Virus record (IMG/VR): IMGVR_UViG_3300042691_027833
Coordinates: 1-64,000 of that record
Length of the DNA stretch: 64,000 nucleotides
DNA from: a virus
Reading direction: 5' to 3' (one strand)
How positions within the stretch are numbered: the first letter of the stretch is position 1; every line of letters starts with the position of its first letter. Below are positions 7,279-15,012 of the stretch, piece by piece. Made by a program: the position numbers and the translations under genes. Under the pieces are notes generated by a model. It saw only the letters and a program-made list of their open reading frames with translations, did no database searches and was not told the origin of the DNA.

Positions 7279-8343
7279 ATGTCTATCAATTTATATGCTC
7301 CAATCAATACTACAGGCTATGGAATAGCTTCTTTAAATATTTTAAAAGGATTATTATCCTATACAGGTGTTCAATATTTTCCTATTCATAATCCAATGGT
7401 AACAAACCAGGAAGATTACGATATAGTAGTATCATTACTGAATAATAGTCTAAATTTTGACCCATACGCACCATGTCTAAAAATATGGCATCAATTTGAT
7501 TTAGCTTCTCGTATAGGAAACGGCCGATACTTTGCGTACCCATTTTTTGAACTAGACACCCTCAATGCTATGGAACAGAAACACCTAACTGTGCCAGACG
7601 AGATATTTGTGTCCAGTGATTGGGCCAAGACAATACTATATTCTAACGGAGTTAAACAACCTATCCATGTGGCTCCTTTAGGAGTAGATAGGCGTATTTT
7701 TAATGACGAAATCGAAATACCAAACTTACCACCCAAAGATAAATATATATTTATTACAATAGGCAAGTGGGAAGTTAGAAAAGCCCATGATATTTTACCA
7801 AAAATTTTTAAGCTAGCCTTTCCAACAGAACAAGATGTTGAACTATGGATAGTAGCATCAGAGCAATCGTCGTATTCATCTAAGGAAGAAATACAGAAAT
7901 GGAAAGGACTATACGGAGAAGATCATAGACTTAGAGTGATTCCCGGCACAGAAACTCAGGAAGAATTAGCAAGACTTATTCAACAAAGCGATTGTGGTAT
8001 CTATATTTCCAGAGCCGAAGGATGGAATATGGAATTATTAGAAACTATGTCCATGAATAAACCAGCAATCGCCACTTTCTATTCTGCTCATACAGAATTT
8101 TGTAATCCTCAAAATGCTTATTTAGTAGACATAACAGAAACAGAAAAGGCTTATGACGGAAAAGCATTTACTGGTCAAGGTAATTGGGCAAAAATAGGTC
8201 AATCACAAATAGACCAGACTATAGATTATATGAGACACTTATATAAAAATAAGATTAATACGAATACCGCAGGGCTGGACGCTGCTAAACTGCTATCATG
8301 GCAAAACACAGCACAAATTATCTCTGGGTGTATACTAAATTAG
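7279..8343 (+). CDS. glycosyltransferase family 4 (GT-B) protein
   Basis: This 354-aa GT-B protein starts 'INLYAPINTTGYG', the N-terminal Gly-rich loop. It has 'VSSDWAKTIL' and 'VAPLGVDRRIF' between the domains, 'FITIGKWEVRKAHD' at the start of the nucleotide-binding half, and 'SRAEGWNMELLETMSMNKP', the E-x7-E nucleotide-sugar site. ATG 7279 is preferred over GTG 7270. The gene follows guaC directly. Its substrate is unknown. It is related in type to the GT4 at 41793. Confidence 0.85.
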   Translation: MSINLYAPINTTGYGIASLNILKGLLSYTGVQYFPIHNPMVTNQEDYDIVVSLLNNSLNFDPYAPCLKIWHQFDLASRIGNGRYFAYPFFELDTLNAMEQKHLTVPDEIFVSSDWAKTILYSNGVKQPIHVAPLGVDRRIFNDEIEIPNLPPKDKYIFITIGKWEVRKAHDILPKIFKLAFPTEQDVELWIVASEQSSYSSKEEIQKWKGLYGEDHRLRVIPGTETQEELARLIQQSDCGIYISRAEGWNMELLETMSMNKPAIATFYSAHTEFCNPQNAYLVDITETEKAYDGKAFTGQGNWAKIGQSQIDQTIDYMRHLYKNKINTNTAGLDAAKLLSWQNTAQIISGCILN

Positions 8344-8366
8344 CTATTTTACTAGGAGATACTATA

Positions 8367-8879
8367 ATGCCAATACCTTCCCCCAAAGACGATGAAAAAA
8401 GTACTGATTTTGTTGCTCGTTGTATGGGCAACGAAACCATGAAAAAAGATTATCCAGACTCAAAACAAAGAGTGGCTATATGCTTAGGACAAACAAAAAA
8501 GAGATCTGGTTCTATTCTTCAAGAAGTTCATGACAATCTTTTAGCTTCTAATTGTTCGTGGGATGATGAATGGAACGAGTTTGTATGGGAGGTAGAAGCG
8601 GAAGTAGTATATGAAGAGGATGAAAAAACTATAGCAGCAGAACATGGGGGTAGAAAAGTTACTCTTAACAAGCCATTTAGGACTCCAAGTGGCCCTAAAA
8701 AATTTGCTGTTTACGTTAAAAATGATAAGGGTAAGGTAGTGATTGTTCGTTTTGGTGATCCAAATATGAAAATCAAAAAAAACATTCCAGAACGCAGAAA
8801 AAGCTTTAGAGCCAGACACAATTGTGATAATCCTGGTCCAAAGTGGAAAGCAAGATATTGGTCTTGCAAAGCGTGGTAA
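8367..8879 (+). CDS. phage virion/prohead-type protein (DUF6321-like C-terminus)
   Basis: Starting at ATG 8367, after AGGAG at 8354-8358, this 170-aa protein has two parts. The N-terminal motif is 'FVARCMGNETMKKDYPDSKQ', seen in phage prohead or capsid-associated proteins. The C-terminal module ends 'R-K-S-F-R-A-R-H-N-C-D-N-P-G-P-K-W-K-A-R-Y-W-S-C-K-A-W', a conserved phage domain often attached to head proteins. A longer in-frame start at 8298 would overlap the preceding gene and lacks a ribosome site. The role is inferred from family resemblance only. Confidence 0.65.
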   Translation: MPIPSPKDDEKSTDFVARCMGNETMKKDYPDSKQRVAICLGQTKKRSGSILQEVHDNLLASNCSWDDEWNEFVWEVEAEVVYEEDEKTIAAEHGGRKVTLNKPFRTPSGPKKFAVYVKNDKGKVVIVRFGDPNMKIKKNIPERRKSFRARHNCDNPGPKWKARYWSCKAW

Positions 8880-8914
8880 AATAGTAGTATTCTCAACAAG
8901 GAAAGACCTTAATT

Positions 8915-9517
8915 ATGAAGCCTATCGAAGAACTTATTAAAGAACAAGAGCAGCCTCAAACCTTAGACGCTAGCGAATCTATTATTGAGCCTGTGGTGAC
9001 TTCTGAAGAAACTACCACAGAAGAATCAGCCGAGTCGCAAGAGGTTATTAATTATTCGTCCGAAGAAGTAATCTCTTTACTAAAGCAATCTTTAAATGTT
9101 CATTGGCAGCAAACCACATCATTATCAGCACAGGCTGTACATCTTGATAGATGGGGATACAAGAAGCTGGCTGCGATCATTAAGAAAGACGCAGAAGAAG
9201 AGCATGAACACGCAATGATAAATCTCAAAAGATTAGAATTTTTTGATGTAGACTATCAACCACTTATAGTAAGTCCGCAGTCTTGGGCTAGGCACGACAT
9301 GGTTGCGATGATCGAATATAATCTACAATCCGTAAGAGAAGCAGCATCTGTAGAAAAGGCTACTATTGTAGCAGCTAGAGCTATGGGTGATGAATTAACT
9401 GCTAATTCTATGATTCCATTATTACAAGGTAGTGAAAATGGCATAGAAATATACGAAAGTTATCTGAAACAAATATCCCAAATGGGCCTTGATAACTTCC
9501 TTAGTCTTTATGCATAA
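8915..9517 (+). CDS. ferritin-like domain protein
   Basis: This 200-aa protein has a disordered acidic N-terminus (about 1-50) followed by a four-helix bundle. Residues around 'KKDAEEEHEHAM' give the E-E-x-x-H di-iron motif of bacterioferritin/Dps-like proteins. The second half keeps a helix with 'VREAASVEKATIVAA', but where bacterioferritins have E-x-x-H it reads 'SENGIEIYES', so the metal site looks incomplete. It may be a structural or degenerate ferritin. AAGGA precedes the ATG. Confidence 0.65.
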   Translation: MKPIEELIKEQEQPQTLDASESIIEPVVTSEETTTEESAESQEVINYSSEEVISLLKQSLNVHWQQTTSLSAQAVHLDRWGYKKLAAIIKKDAEEEHEHAMINLKRLEFFDVDYQPLIVSPQSWARHDMVAMIEYNLQSVREAASVEKATIVAARAMGDELTANSMIPLLQGSENGIEIYESYLKQISQMGLDNFLSLYA

Positions 9518-10154
9518 ACAGCTTAATGATATTGTATTTGTAAACTATCAACTAGAGTATCCTATTCCAGATATCGCTAAAGATATCGACTGGAAAAAGA
9601 TACTTCCACCACCACCAGCAAACGATAGCGATATCACTAAACGAGAAATCTTACAAGTCTCATCACTAACAGATAAACTGTCTTATGCGGACAGGTTATT
9701 AGTTTATCAAATAGACGATGACGCAAACTCGCTATTATATAAGTATATTATAGAGCAAAATATTAGTTTTTCTATAGATTATTTTAGATCTATATACAGA
9801 ATAATTAGGCCAATATTATTAAATATTAAATATTTCTATAACAGACCCAGACCATACGACTTAGCTCCATATTATAACATTCCAATAAATATCATATCCA
9901 CAGAAACTCATCATACTCCAGCATACCCATCTGGTCATACGGTGTATACATCTTTGGCGTGTGAAATTATTCGCAAGCAATATCCCAATAATGCAGAGAT
10001 TAATAATTCATTAGATAATATAGTTAATACTACTGCTCGTTGCAGAATGATGCAGGGTGTTCATTATAACTCGGATAACGAAGGATCCATTAAACTGGCC
10101 AATATTTTATACAACTTTTTATACTCTAAACTAGAAAAGCAATATCATGGATAG
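9510..10154 (+). CDS. PAP2-superfamily phosphatase
   Basis: This 214-aa protein has all three PAP2/acid phosphatase motifs: K-x6-R-P at Lys107 to Pro115, PSGH at 140-143, and R-x5-H-x3-D at Arg179, His185 and Asp189. The usual Ser before that Arg is Cys. These enzymes remove phosphate from lipids, nucleotides or small molecules using a phosphohistidine. No signal peptide or membrane segment is obvious. ATG 9510 is chosen; it overlaps the ferritin-like gene by eight bases, while the alternative TTG at 9489 would overlap more. Confidence 0.8.
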   Translation: MHKQLNDIVFVNYQLEYPIPDIAKDIDWKKILPPPPANDSDITKREILQVSSLTDKLSYADRLLVYQIDDDANSLLYKYIIEQNISFSIDYFRSIYRIIRPILLNIKYFYNRPRPYDLAPYYNIPINIISTETHHTPAYPSGHTVYTSLACEIIRKQYPNNAEINNSLDNIVNTTARCRMMQGVHYNSDNEGSIKLANILYNFLYSKLEKQYHG

Positions 10155-10809
10155 AATTTTTTCAATATTAAACGGTATACAATTTGCTATTTCGTCTATG
10201 ATGAAGATAGGAGACAGAGTAAAAAACATTAATACCGAATGTACTCATTATGGTAGCGAAGGAGTTATAGAAGATATTCAACAGTTACCATATGATATGG
10301 GATATATTATTGCTTATAGAACAACGAATTCTGGTCCAACATGGCAAGCCGATCAAATGTTGAAAAAGACCAAAGATCAACTCGCACTTGCATTAGAAGA
10401 GACAGAAGATAAAGAAGAAGATACCGAAAACGAGACTGAGGAAGTAATGGAAGAATTTGATGAGTATAAGAACGACCTAATGGGTATGAGTCTTAGTTCA
10501 TTAAAAGCTATTAAGACTCATGTAGATGCGATACTATCTCAGGTAGAATCTAACGAAACAGTTAGAAAAAACTTGACAGAAACGTGGCTACAGGGTAAAA
10601 TCGCCGTTGTTGACGATCAATTGCGATCCATCCACGATTTTGTCATGTACGCAGACGAAAATGACGATACTAGTGATGCTGGATCGAAGCCCGGTCTATG
10701 GGAAAATATCAGAAAGAAAAAAGAAAGAGAAGGAAAGGATTACAAGCCCGCAAAACGTGGAGATCCCGACAGACCAGATCCTAAGCAATGGAAAAAGTTG
10801 ACAAAATAG
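10147..10809 (+). CDS. phage protein with SH3-like N-domain and head-protein-like tail
   Basis: This 220-aa protein has residues 20-72 forming a small beta domain ('MKIGDRVKNI ... GSEGVIEDI ... GYIIAY'), followed by an acidic helical middle and a basic C-terminus 'GLWENIRKKKEREGKDYKPAK' with 'DPDRPDP'. Similar basic tails appear in phage head-associated proteins, so a virion role is possible. It overlaps the PAP2 gene by eight bases. Confidence 0.55.
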   Translation: MDRIFSILNGIQFAISSMMKIGDRVKNINTECTHYGSEGVIEDIQQLPYDMGYIIAYRTTNSGPTWQADQMLKKTKDQLALALEETEDKEEDTENETEEVMEEFDEYKNDLMGMSLSSLKAIKTHVDAILSQVESNETVRKNLTETWLQGKIAVVDDQLRSIHDFVMYADENDDTSDAGSKPGLWENIRKKKEREGKDYKPAKRGDPDRPDPKQWKKLTK

Positions 10810-10856
10810 TTTGGTTTGCTTCTAAATAAATTTTTAAGGACACAAGGACAAGGATA

Positions 10857-11447
10857 ATGACAACAATAAAACAGTTTGATTCTCTAGACTCATATATTTC
10901 TCTAGCTAAAAAGACGATATCAAAGTTTGCTCCTAAGTTTTATAACGGTCTCTCTAAAGAGATGCTAATGAACGAAGAAGCAATTTCAGACGTAGCAACT
11001 GCTATTATGTATGCTGATTGGAGATATGACGATACCAGAGTAGGTAAAACTGGTATGAAAAAGACTAAGTATTCATATCGTAATCAGTGTGCTATATGGG
11101 CTATCAAAACATATATTACAAACAAATATAAATCGAATACGAAAGTACAATCTATCTTTGCTATGAAAGACGATGAAGAAATATCACTAGATGTTGAAGA
11201 CTCTAAGCAACAACAGCCCATTGATATTTTGATGGATGACGAGTATAAGACTATATTACAAAATAATCTCGAAGAGATGCTTAGTAATCAGCTTTTATCA
11301 GAAAAGCAAAAAGAACAAATTAAGATGTACTATTATGATGATATGACACTTTCTGAAATAGGCAAAAAATTTAATATATCTAGAGAGGCTGTTCGACAGA
11401 ATATTAAAAGAGGAATATCTATTATTCAAACATATGATACGGTCTAA
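10857..11447 (+). CDS. RNA polymerase sigma factor-like protein
   Basis: This 196-aa sigma70-like protein has a helical N-terminal half (region 2-like, 'ISDVATAIMYADWRYDD'). The C-terminal region-4 helix-turn-helix is clear: 'LLSEKQKEQIKMYYYDDMTLSEIGKKFNISREAVRQNIKRG'. It would redirect host RNA polymerase to phage promoters. Candidate target elements in this window are the repeated motifs at 14071 and 20127. AAGGACAAGG precedes the ATG. Confidence 0.75.
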   Translation: MTTIKQFDSLDSYISLAKKTISKFAPKFYNGLSKEMLMNEEAISDVATAIMYADWRYDDTRVGKTGMKKTKYSYRNQCAIWAIKTYITNKYKSNTKVQSIFAMKDDEEISLDVEDSKQQQPIDILMDDEYKTILQNNLEEMLSNQLLSEKQKEQIKMYYYDDMTLSEIGKKFNISREAVRQNIKRGISIIQTYDTV

Positions 11448-11778
11448 TCTCAGATTATACATTCTGTTGTTTCAAAAAAATAGTTTAAAACCAACGGTGC
11501 TGATTACTGACAGAACAAACGACGTTCCATCTGTAGAAGTTACAGCCGCACGATCTGTTACTGATTCTATAAAGGAAGCCTGTCATGAAATTGGTATTGC
11601 ATATCAAAACGATCTATTTAAAATAGCAGATTGTCAACTATACGATGAGGGTCTGAGCATTTGTTACTATTGTATTTTACCATTTGGATACTCCAATCCG
11701 GTACTTAAATTTATAGATATAAAAGATATAGATACGTCTCAATTCCCAAATCTCCAAAAAATTATTAATCTTCTATAA
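11434..11778 (+). CDS. hypothetical protein
   Basis: This 114-aa alpha/beta protein has no firm domain. The central 'HEIGIAYQND ... ICYYCILPFG' weakly recalls a Nudix-like strand order but lacks the Nudix box. It starts inside the end of the sigma-like gene and its last base is the first base of the next ATG, so it is tightly coupled. Confidence 0.5.
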   Translation: MIRSNLRLYILLFQKNSLKPTVLITDRTNDVPSVEVTAARSVTDSIKEACHEIGIAYQNDLFKIADCQLYDEGLSICYYCILPFGYSNPVLKFIDIKDIDTSQFPNLQKIINLL

Positions 11779-12224
11779 TGTTCAAATACATTAAATACAT
11801 ATGGCACAGATACTTTAACAAGTCAACCAAAATAGACACAGAAAGTAATCCAAAAAGCATAGATATTAATTCAGGATTTCTTAGTTTTACTCTAAACAAA
11901 GAAGATGGCATATTAATACATTGTTTATTGCCCAAAATCGATGCCGATAATTTTGACGTAGATACCATAGCCATAGAAGCAGAACGTTTTGCTGAAATGT
12001 TGTTGTGTATAAATGATGGATTATTAAAAAAAGAAATCATCAATGTTCTTCAAACTCAATATGAAAATGAGACCAATCCACATCAAAAATTAATGATCGA
12101 AAATGTACTAAATTTTTGGTCAATACTGTATACGCACTACAAAGCCGAAAAAAAGAAATCCATAAAACAACTATCTAAGATGCCATTGATTAGACCAATG
12201 GCCGTATTTTCTCCAAAGAGATAG
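11778..12224 (+). CDS. hypothetical protein
   Basis: This 148-aa protein opens with a basic, aromatic stretch, then a beta-rich piece ('FLSFTLNKEDGILIHCLL') and a helical C-terminal half. No function is recognised. It is the last gene before a 91-bp gap containing a possible -10 element. Confidence 0.55.
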   Translation: MFKYIKYIWHRYFNKSTKIDTESNPKSIDINSGFLSFTLNKEDGILIHCLLPKIDADNFDVDTIAIEAERFAEMLLCINDGLLKKEIINVLQTQYENETNPHQKLMIENVLNFWSILYTHYKAEKKKSIKQLSKMPLIRPMAVFSPKR

Positions 12225-12315
12225 TGATCTTTATTTCTGTGCGTTTCTTCCCTATAATATGTGTATGCGACGGGGTATTTCTATATAGACACCTGTTTTA
12301 TGAACGGAAATCAAT
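12225..12315 (+). promoter_or_regulatory. intergenic gap with possible -10 element
   Basis: This 91-bp non-coding gap contains TATAAT at 12253-12258. No convincing TTGACA lies 16-18 bases upstream (the sequence there is T-rich), so it is either an extended or phage-specific promoter or chance. It precedes the gene at 12316. Confidence 0.3.
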
Positions 12316-12744
12316 ATGAATAATCAAGCCGAAAACCTAGTTATGTGGGAAAAATGGAGAGATCCTTTTGGTACAGACGAAGAGGTTGTACAGAATTTGC
12401 TTGATGAAGAAGATACTGATGACTATGTGGACGAAGCAGAATTACCACCGGCTGGTCCACAGAATAATATTAGGGTTATGGCAACACCAATGGGAATAAT
12501 ACCCGTTACCGAATATACTGCTAGTGGTAAAATTTTTAATTTTTGGACAGGGCATACGAATTTTGATATAACAGAAAAAATTGCCACAATCATTGAAAAA
12601 ATTGATGGAGTAGAATCTTTAGATGTGTTTACTAGATATCGTTTTAGAATTAGTGTTGGTAAGGCTTTTAGTGATTCTATAGTAATGCGTAATATTACAA
12701 ATAAAGTATATAAATATTTATCAAAGAGTGGTTCACATGACTAA
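12316..12744 (+). CDS. hypothetical phage protein
   Basis: This 142-aa protein has an acidic N-terminus ('NLLDEEDTDDYVDEAE') followed by a small alpha/beta domain with 'FNFWTGHTNFDIT', 'IEKIDGVESLDVFTRYRFRISVGKAF'. The latter looks like a ferredoxin-fold domain common in phages. Function unknown. It overlaps the ClpP-like gene by eight bases. Confidence 0.6.
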   Translation: MNNQAENLVMWEKWRDPFGTDEEVVQNLLDEEDTDDYVDEAELPPAGPQNNIRVMATPMGIIPVTEYTASGKIFNFWTGHTNFDITEKIATIIEKIDGVESLDVFTRYRFRISVGKAFSDSIVMRNITNKVYKYLSKSGSHD

Positions 12745-13417
12745 ACAAGCAAATCCAGAAAACGAACTATTATATAGTATACATAACTATGATGTAGATC
12801 CGCTTAATAGAGAAATTTATTTACATTCATATATCGATGGACCAGAAGAAGGTGGTGTGGACTATAGATCTGGTATTACACTAGAAAAAAATCTAAGATA
12901 TCTTAATTTATTGTCTCTAGAACCAATCATTATACATATGCATCTACCTGGTGGAGATTGGCAAGATTGTTTGGGTATGTATGACTCAATTAAGGCATCT
13001 AAAGCTAAAACTATTATATTGGCTTATGCAAAAGCGGAGTCCTCTAGTAGTGTTGTTCTACAGTCTGCCGATCTAAGAATTCTCATGCCCAATACTAATG
13101 TAATGATCCATTATGGTTCGTTCACGTTGGATGGCGAACACAGTAAGGCCGCTGCAAGTAGCATACAATGGAACGAAAGAGAGTGCGATAAGATGGTGGA
13201 TATATTCACTGATAGGTGTATGAATAGTAGTATATGTCAAGAAAAAAATTGGAAAAAAATGATGGCTAAAAAACATATTGTGTCTCAGCTATCAAATAAA
13301 TGCGATTGGATATTAACGGCTCAAGAAGCTGTTGATTATGGTTTTGCTGATGGTATACTTGGCACAAAAAAATTTCCTAACATAGATTTTCTCAAAACTT
13401 ATATCAAAAGGAAATAA
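12737..13417 (+). CDS. ClpP/SppA-type serine protease-like protein
   Basis: This 226-aa protein has the crotonase-like ClpP fold. 'IIIHMHLPGGDW' at 64-75 corresponds to the Gly-Gly oxyanion strand. 'AKAESSSSVVLQSAD' at 98-112 holds the probable nucleophile Ser102. 'NVMIHYGS' holds His125, matching the MIHQP motif of ClpP. A 'TAQEAVDYGFADGI' segment matches the C-terminal 'A-x-x-Y-G-L-x-D' element. In phages such proteins act in prohead maturation or protein turnover. No partner ATPase is seen in the window. ATG 12737 is preferred over the in-frame GTG at 12728. Confidence 0.8.
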   Translation: MTKQANPENELLYSIHNYDVDPLNREIYLHSYIDGPEEGGVDYRSGITLEKNLRYLNLLSLEPIIIHMHLPGGDWQDCLGMYDSIKASKAKTIILAYAKAESSSSVVLQSADLRILMPNTNVMIHYGSFTLDGEHSKAAASSIQWNERECDKMVDIFTDRCMNSSICQEKNWKKMMAKKHIVSQLSNKCDWILTAQEAVDYGFADGILGTKKFPNIDFLKTYIKRK

Positions 13418-14064
13418 TGTATACTCAATATGCTATATATAATCAATCACTATCCGATGAAGAAATCAAAAGCGAAATTGATTTTTTAATAAAATACGGT
13501 ATTAGTGAAATTTCTGTATTCGGTAATCATATACCTATTGTTAAGACTATAGAAAATGTCAACAATACTAAATTTTCTACAGTGTTAGATTTTCCATATG
13601 GATCATCTGACACCAAAAGTCGTAATTGTCTAGTTGGCAATACTGTGAAGAGTGGTGTCTCTATTATATATTTGCCAATACAATCTAGATTCGTAGTCAA
13701 TAGAAGATATGATAAAATTAGAGAAGATATTAAAACCAATAAACAAATATGCGATGATTCTAATGTCGAACTAAGATACTGTCTAGAATATAGAGTATTT
13801 AATCATGAAATTTTAGCTAAAATTTGCCAAATACTTAAAACCATGGACATAGGCGTAATTGCTCCGTCTAGCGGTATGATGATTGATGATATTGCTGATA
13901 ATTTAATCGCTTGTGAGTATTTGAATAAAAAGTCGGGCATCTCTTGTATTTGTACCGGAAATCTATGGAAAAGTGATCAAATGTCTAGTGTAGTTAAAAG
14001 CGGAGTACACGGAATTAGATTTAATAACAAATTCTCACTAGACCTGTATAATAAGTATATCTAA
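13417..14064 (+). CDS. DeoC-like (deoxyribose-phosphate aldolase fold) protein
   Basis: This 215-aa predicted TIM barrel has segment order like DeoC: 'FSTVLDFPYG' at 53-62 (compare the V-x-x-F-P-x-G loop), a helix 'YDKIREDIKTNKQIC', 'VELRYCLEYRV', then 'IGVIAPSSGM' at 145-154. In DeoC the last strand is the K-T-S-T-G loop with the Schiff-base Lys. Here that Lys is Ala149, so normal aldolase chemistry is unlikely. It shares one base with the ClpP-like gene (ATG overlapping TAA). It could be a repurposed barrel. Confidence 0.55.
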   Translation: MYTQYAIYNQSLSDEEIKSEIDFLIKYGISEISVFGNHIPIVKTIENVNNTKFSTVLDFPYGSSDTKSRNCLVGNTVKSGVSIIYLPIQSRFVVNRRYDKIREDIKTNKQICDDSNVELRYCLEYRVFNHEILAKICQILKTMDIGVIAPSSGMMIDDIADNLIACEYLNKKSGISCICTGNLWKSDQMSSVVKSGVHGIRFNNKFSLDLYNKYI

Positions 14065-14070
14065 TCAATA

Positions 14071-14089
14071 TTTTGGTGTATCCTATACT
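14071..14089 (+). promoter_or_regulatory. candidate phage-specific promoter motif, copy 1
   Basis: TTTTGGTGTAT is followed by CC and TATACT. The same arrangement, TTTGGTGTAT, two bases, then TATA, occurs at 20127-20146 before the next virion/lysis block. There is no canonical -35. It lies in the 73-bp gap before the structural gene at 14138 and may be a late-promoter element read with the phage sigma-like factor (inference). Confidence 0.4.
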
Positions 14090-14137
14090 GAATGAAATAT
14101 TTCTTCAATCACTCATAAAAATAATCTGGAGATAACA

Positions 14138-14632
14138 ATGTCAACACACTCTGCTATTAATGGCCAACCAGTTAAAAACAATAGTGGATCAGCAATCAAT
14201 ATAGGATCTGCCTCTAGTCTTTTAGTCGGCAAAAGTCTAAGTGACGCTGCCACATCCGTAGGGGTAATGGGTTCTGTTGTTGTTGACGGCACAGATACAG
14301 ACAAGGCTGTTAGTGCTAACGCTTTTGCTAAGAATACATCTAAGCCAGTAGCTCTAAGACTAGATGCTCCTCTCAATAAAGCTTCTTCTGCTGCTCGTAG
14401 AGCCGTACATAAGATTGAAGCCTTATCTACTCGTAGAGTTGCTACAGCTATTAGAGCTGGTAACTATAACATCTACAGCGGTCAGTTCTCTGTCGCTCCA
14501 ACGGTTGCTACAGACAGTTTTGGTCAGGACGATGCTGCTACTCCAACAGCACAAGTTCCAGGTGAACTAACATATAGAACCGGAGCCAAGAATCCAGTTA
14601 ATGATAATTATAAAGGTACTACCGCTAACTGA
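14138..14632 (+). CDS. probable structural protein, low complexity
   Basis: This 164-aa protein is rich in Ala, Ser, Thr and Val with little charge, typical of phage decoration or tail-associated proteins. It has 'NYNIYSGQFSVAP' and a C-terminal 'PGELTYRTGAKNPVNDNYKG'. No domain is recognised. TGGAG lies 12 bases before the ATG. The position at the head of the 14-20 kb block supports a virion role. Confidence 0.6.
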   Translation: MSTHSAINGQPVKNNSGSAINIGSASSLLVGKSLSDAATSVGVMGSVVVDGTDTDKAVSANAFAKNTSKPVALRLDAPLNKASSAARRAVHKIEALSTRRVATAIRAGNYNIYSGQFSVAPTVATDSFGQDDAATPTAQVPGELTYRTGAKNPVNDNYKGTTAN

Positions 14633-14691
14633 ACCTAATTGGGTTATCAGTTAATGCTAGTGCAGTCATGTCATAAAGGAGACATAAGGTT

Positions 14692-15009
14692 ATGACTGAT
14701 ACTATTATTCATTTCTGGGAAAATCTCGCCACAACTGCTATTGGCATTATAGTCACAATGCTAGGGTTTTGGGTAACTATCGGAAGAAATATGGCCACCA
14801 AAGCAGAGGTGCTTCATATGATAGAAACCCAAAGCCCTTATGTGCATGATAGACAATTTATTATGGAAAGACTAAACAGCAATAAGGAAACACAGGCTGC
14901 ATTCGCTTCTGCTCTACAAAGAAATACAGAAGTTATGAATGAGCTTAAGGTTCAAATTGCTATGTTGGGCAAAACCCTCGAAGCCCTAGAAGATAGAATA
15001 GAAAAATAA
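14692..15009 (+). CDS. membrane-anchored coiled-coil protein
   Basis: This 105-aa protein has one transmembrane segment at about 11-31 (WENLATTAIGIIVTMLGFWV) and a long helical, coiled-coil-like remainder. The start follows AAGGAGACATAAGG. Such small proteins sit near phage tail or lysis genes. It could be a membrane-tethered spanin-like or tail-interaction protein; function unknown. Confidence 0.6.
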   Translation: MTDTIIHFWENLATTAIGIIVTMLGFWVTIGRNMATKAEVLHMIETQSPYVHDRQFIMERLNSNKETQAAFASALQRNTEVMNELKVQIAMLGKTLEALEDRIEK

Positions 15010-15012
15010 TGT

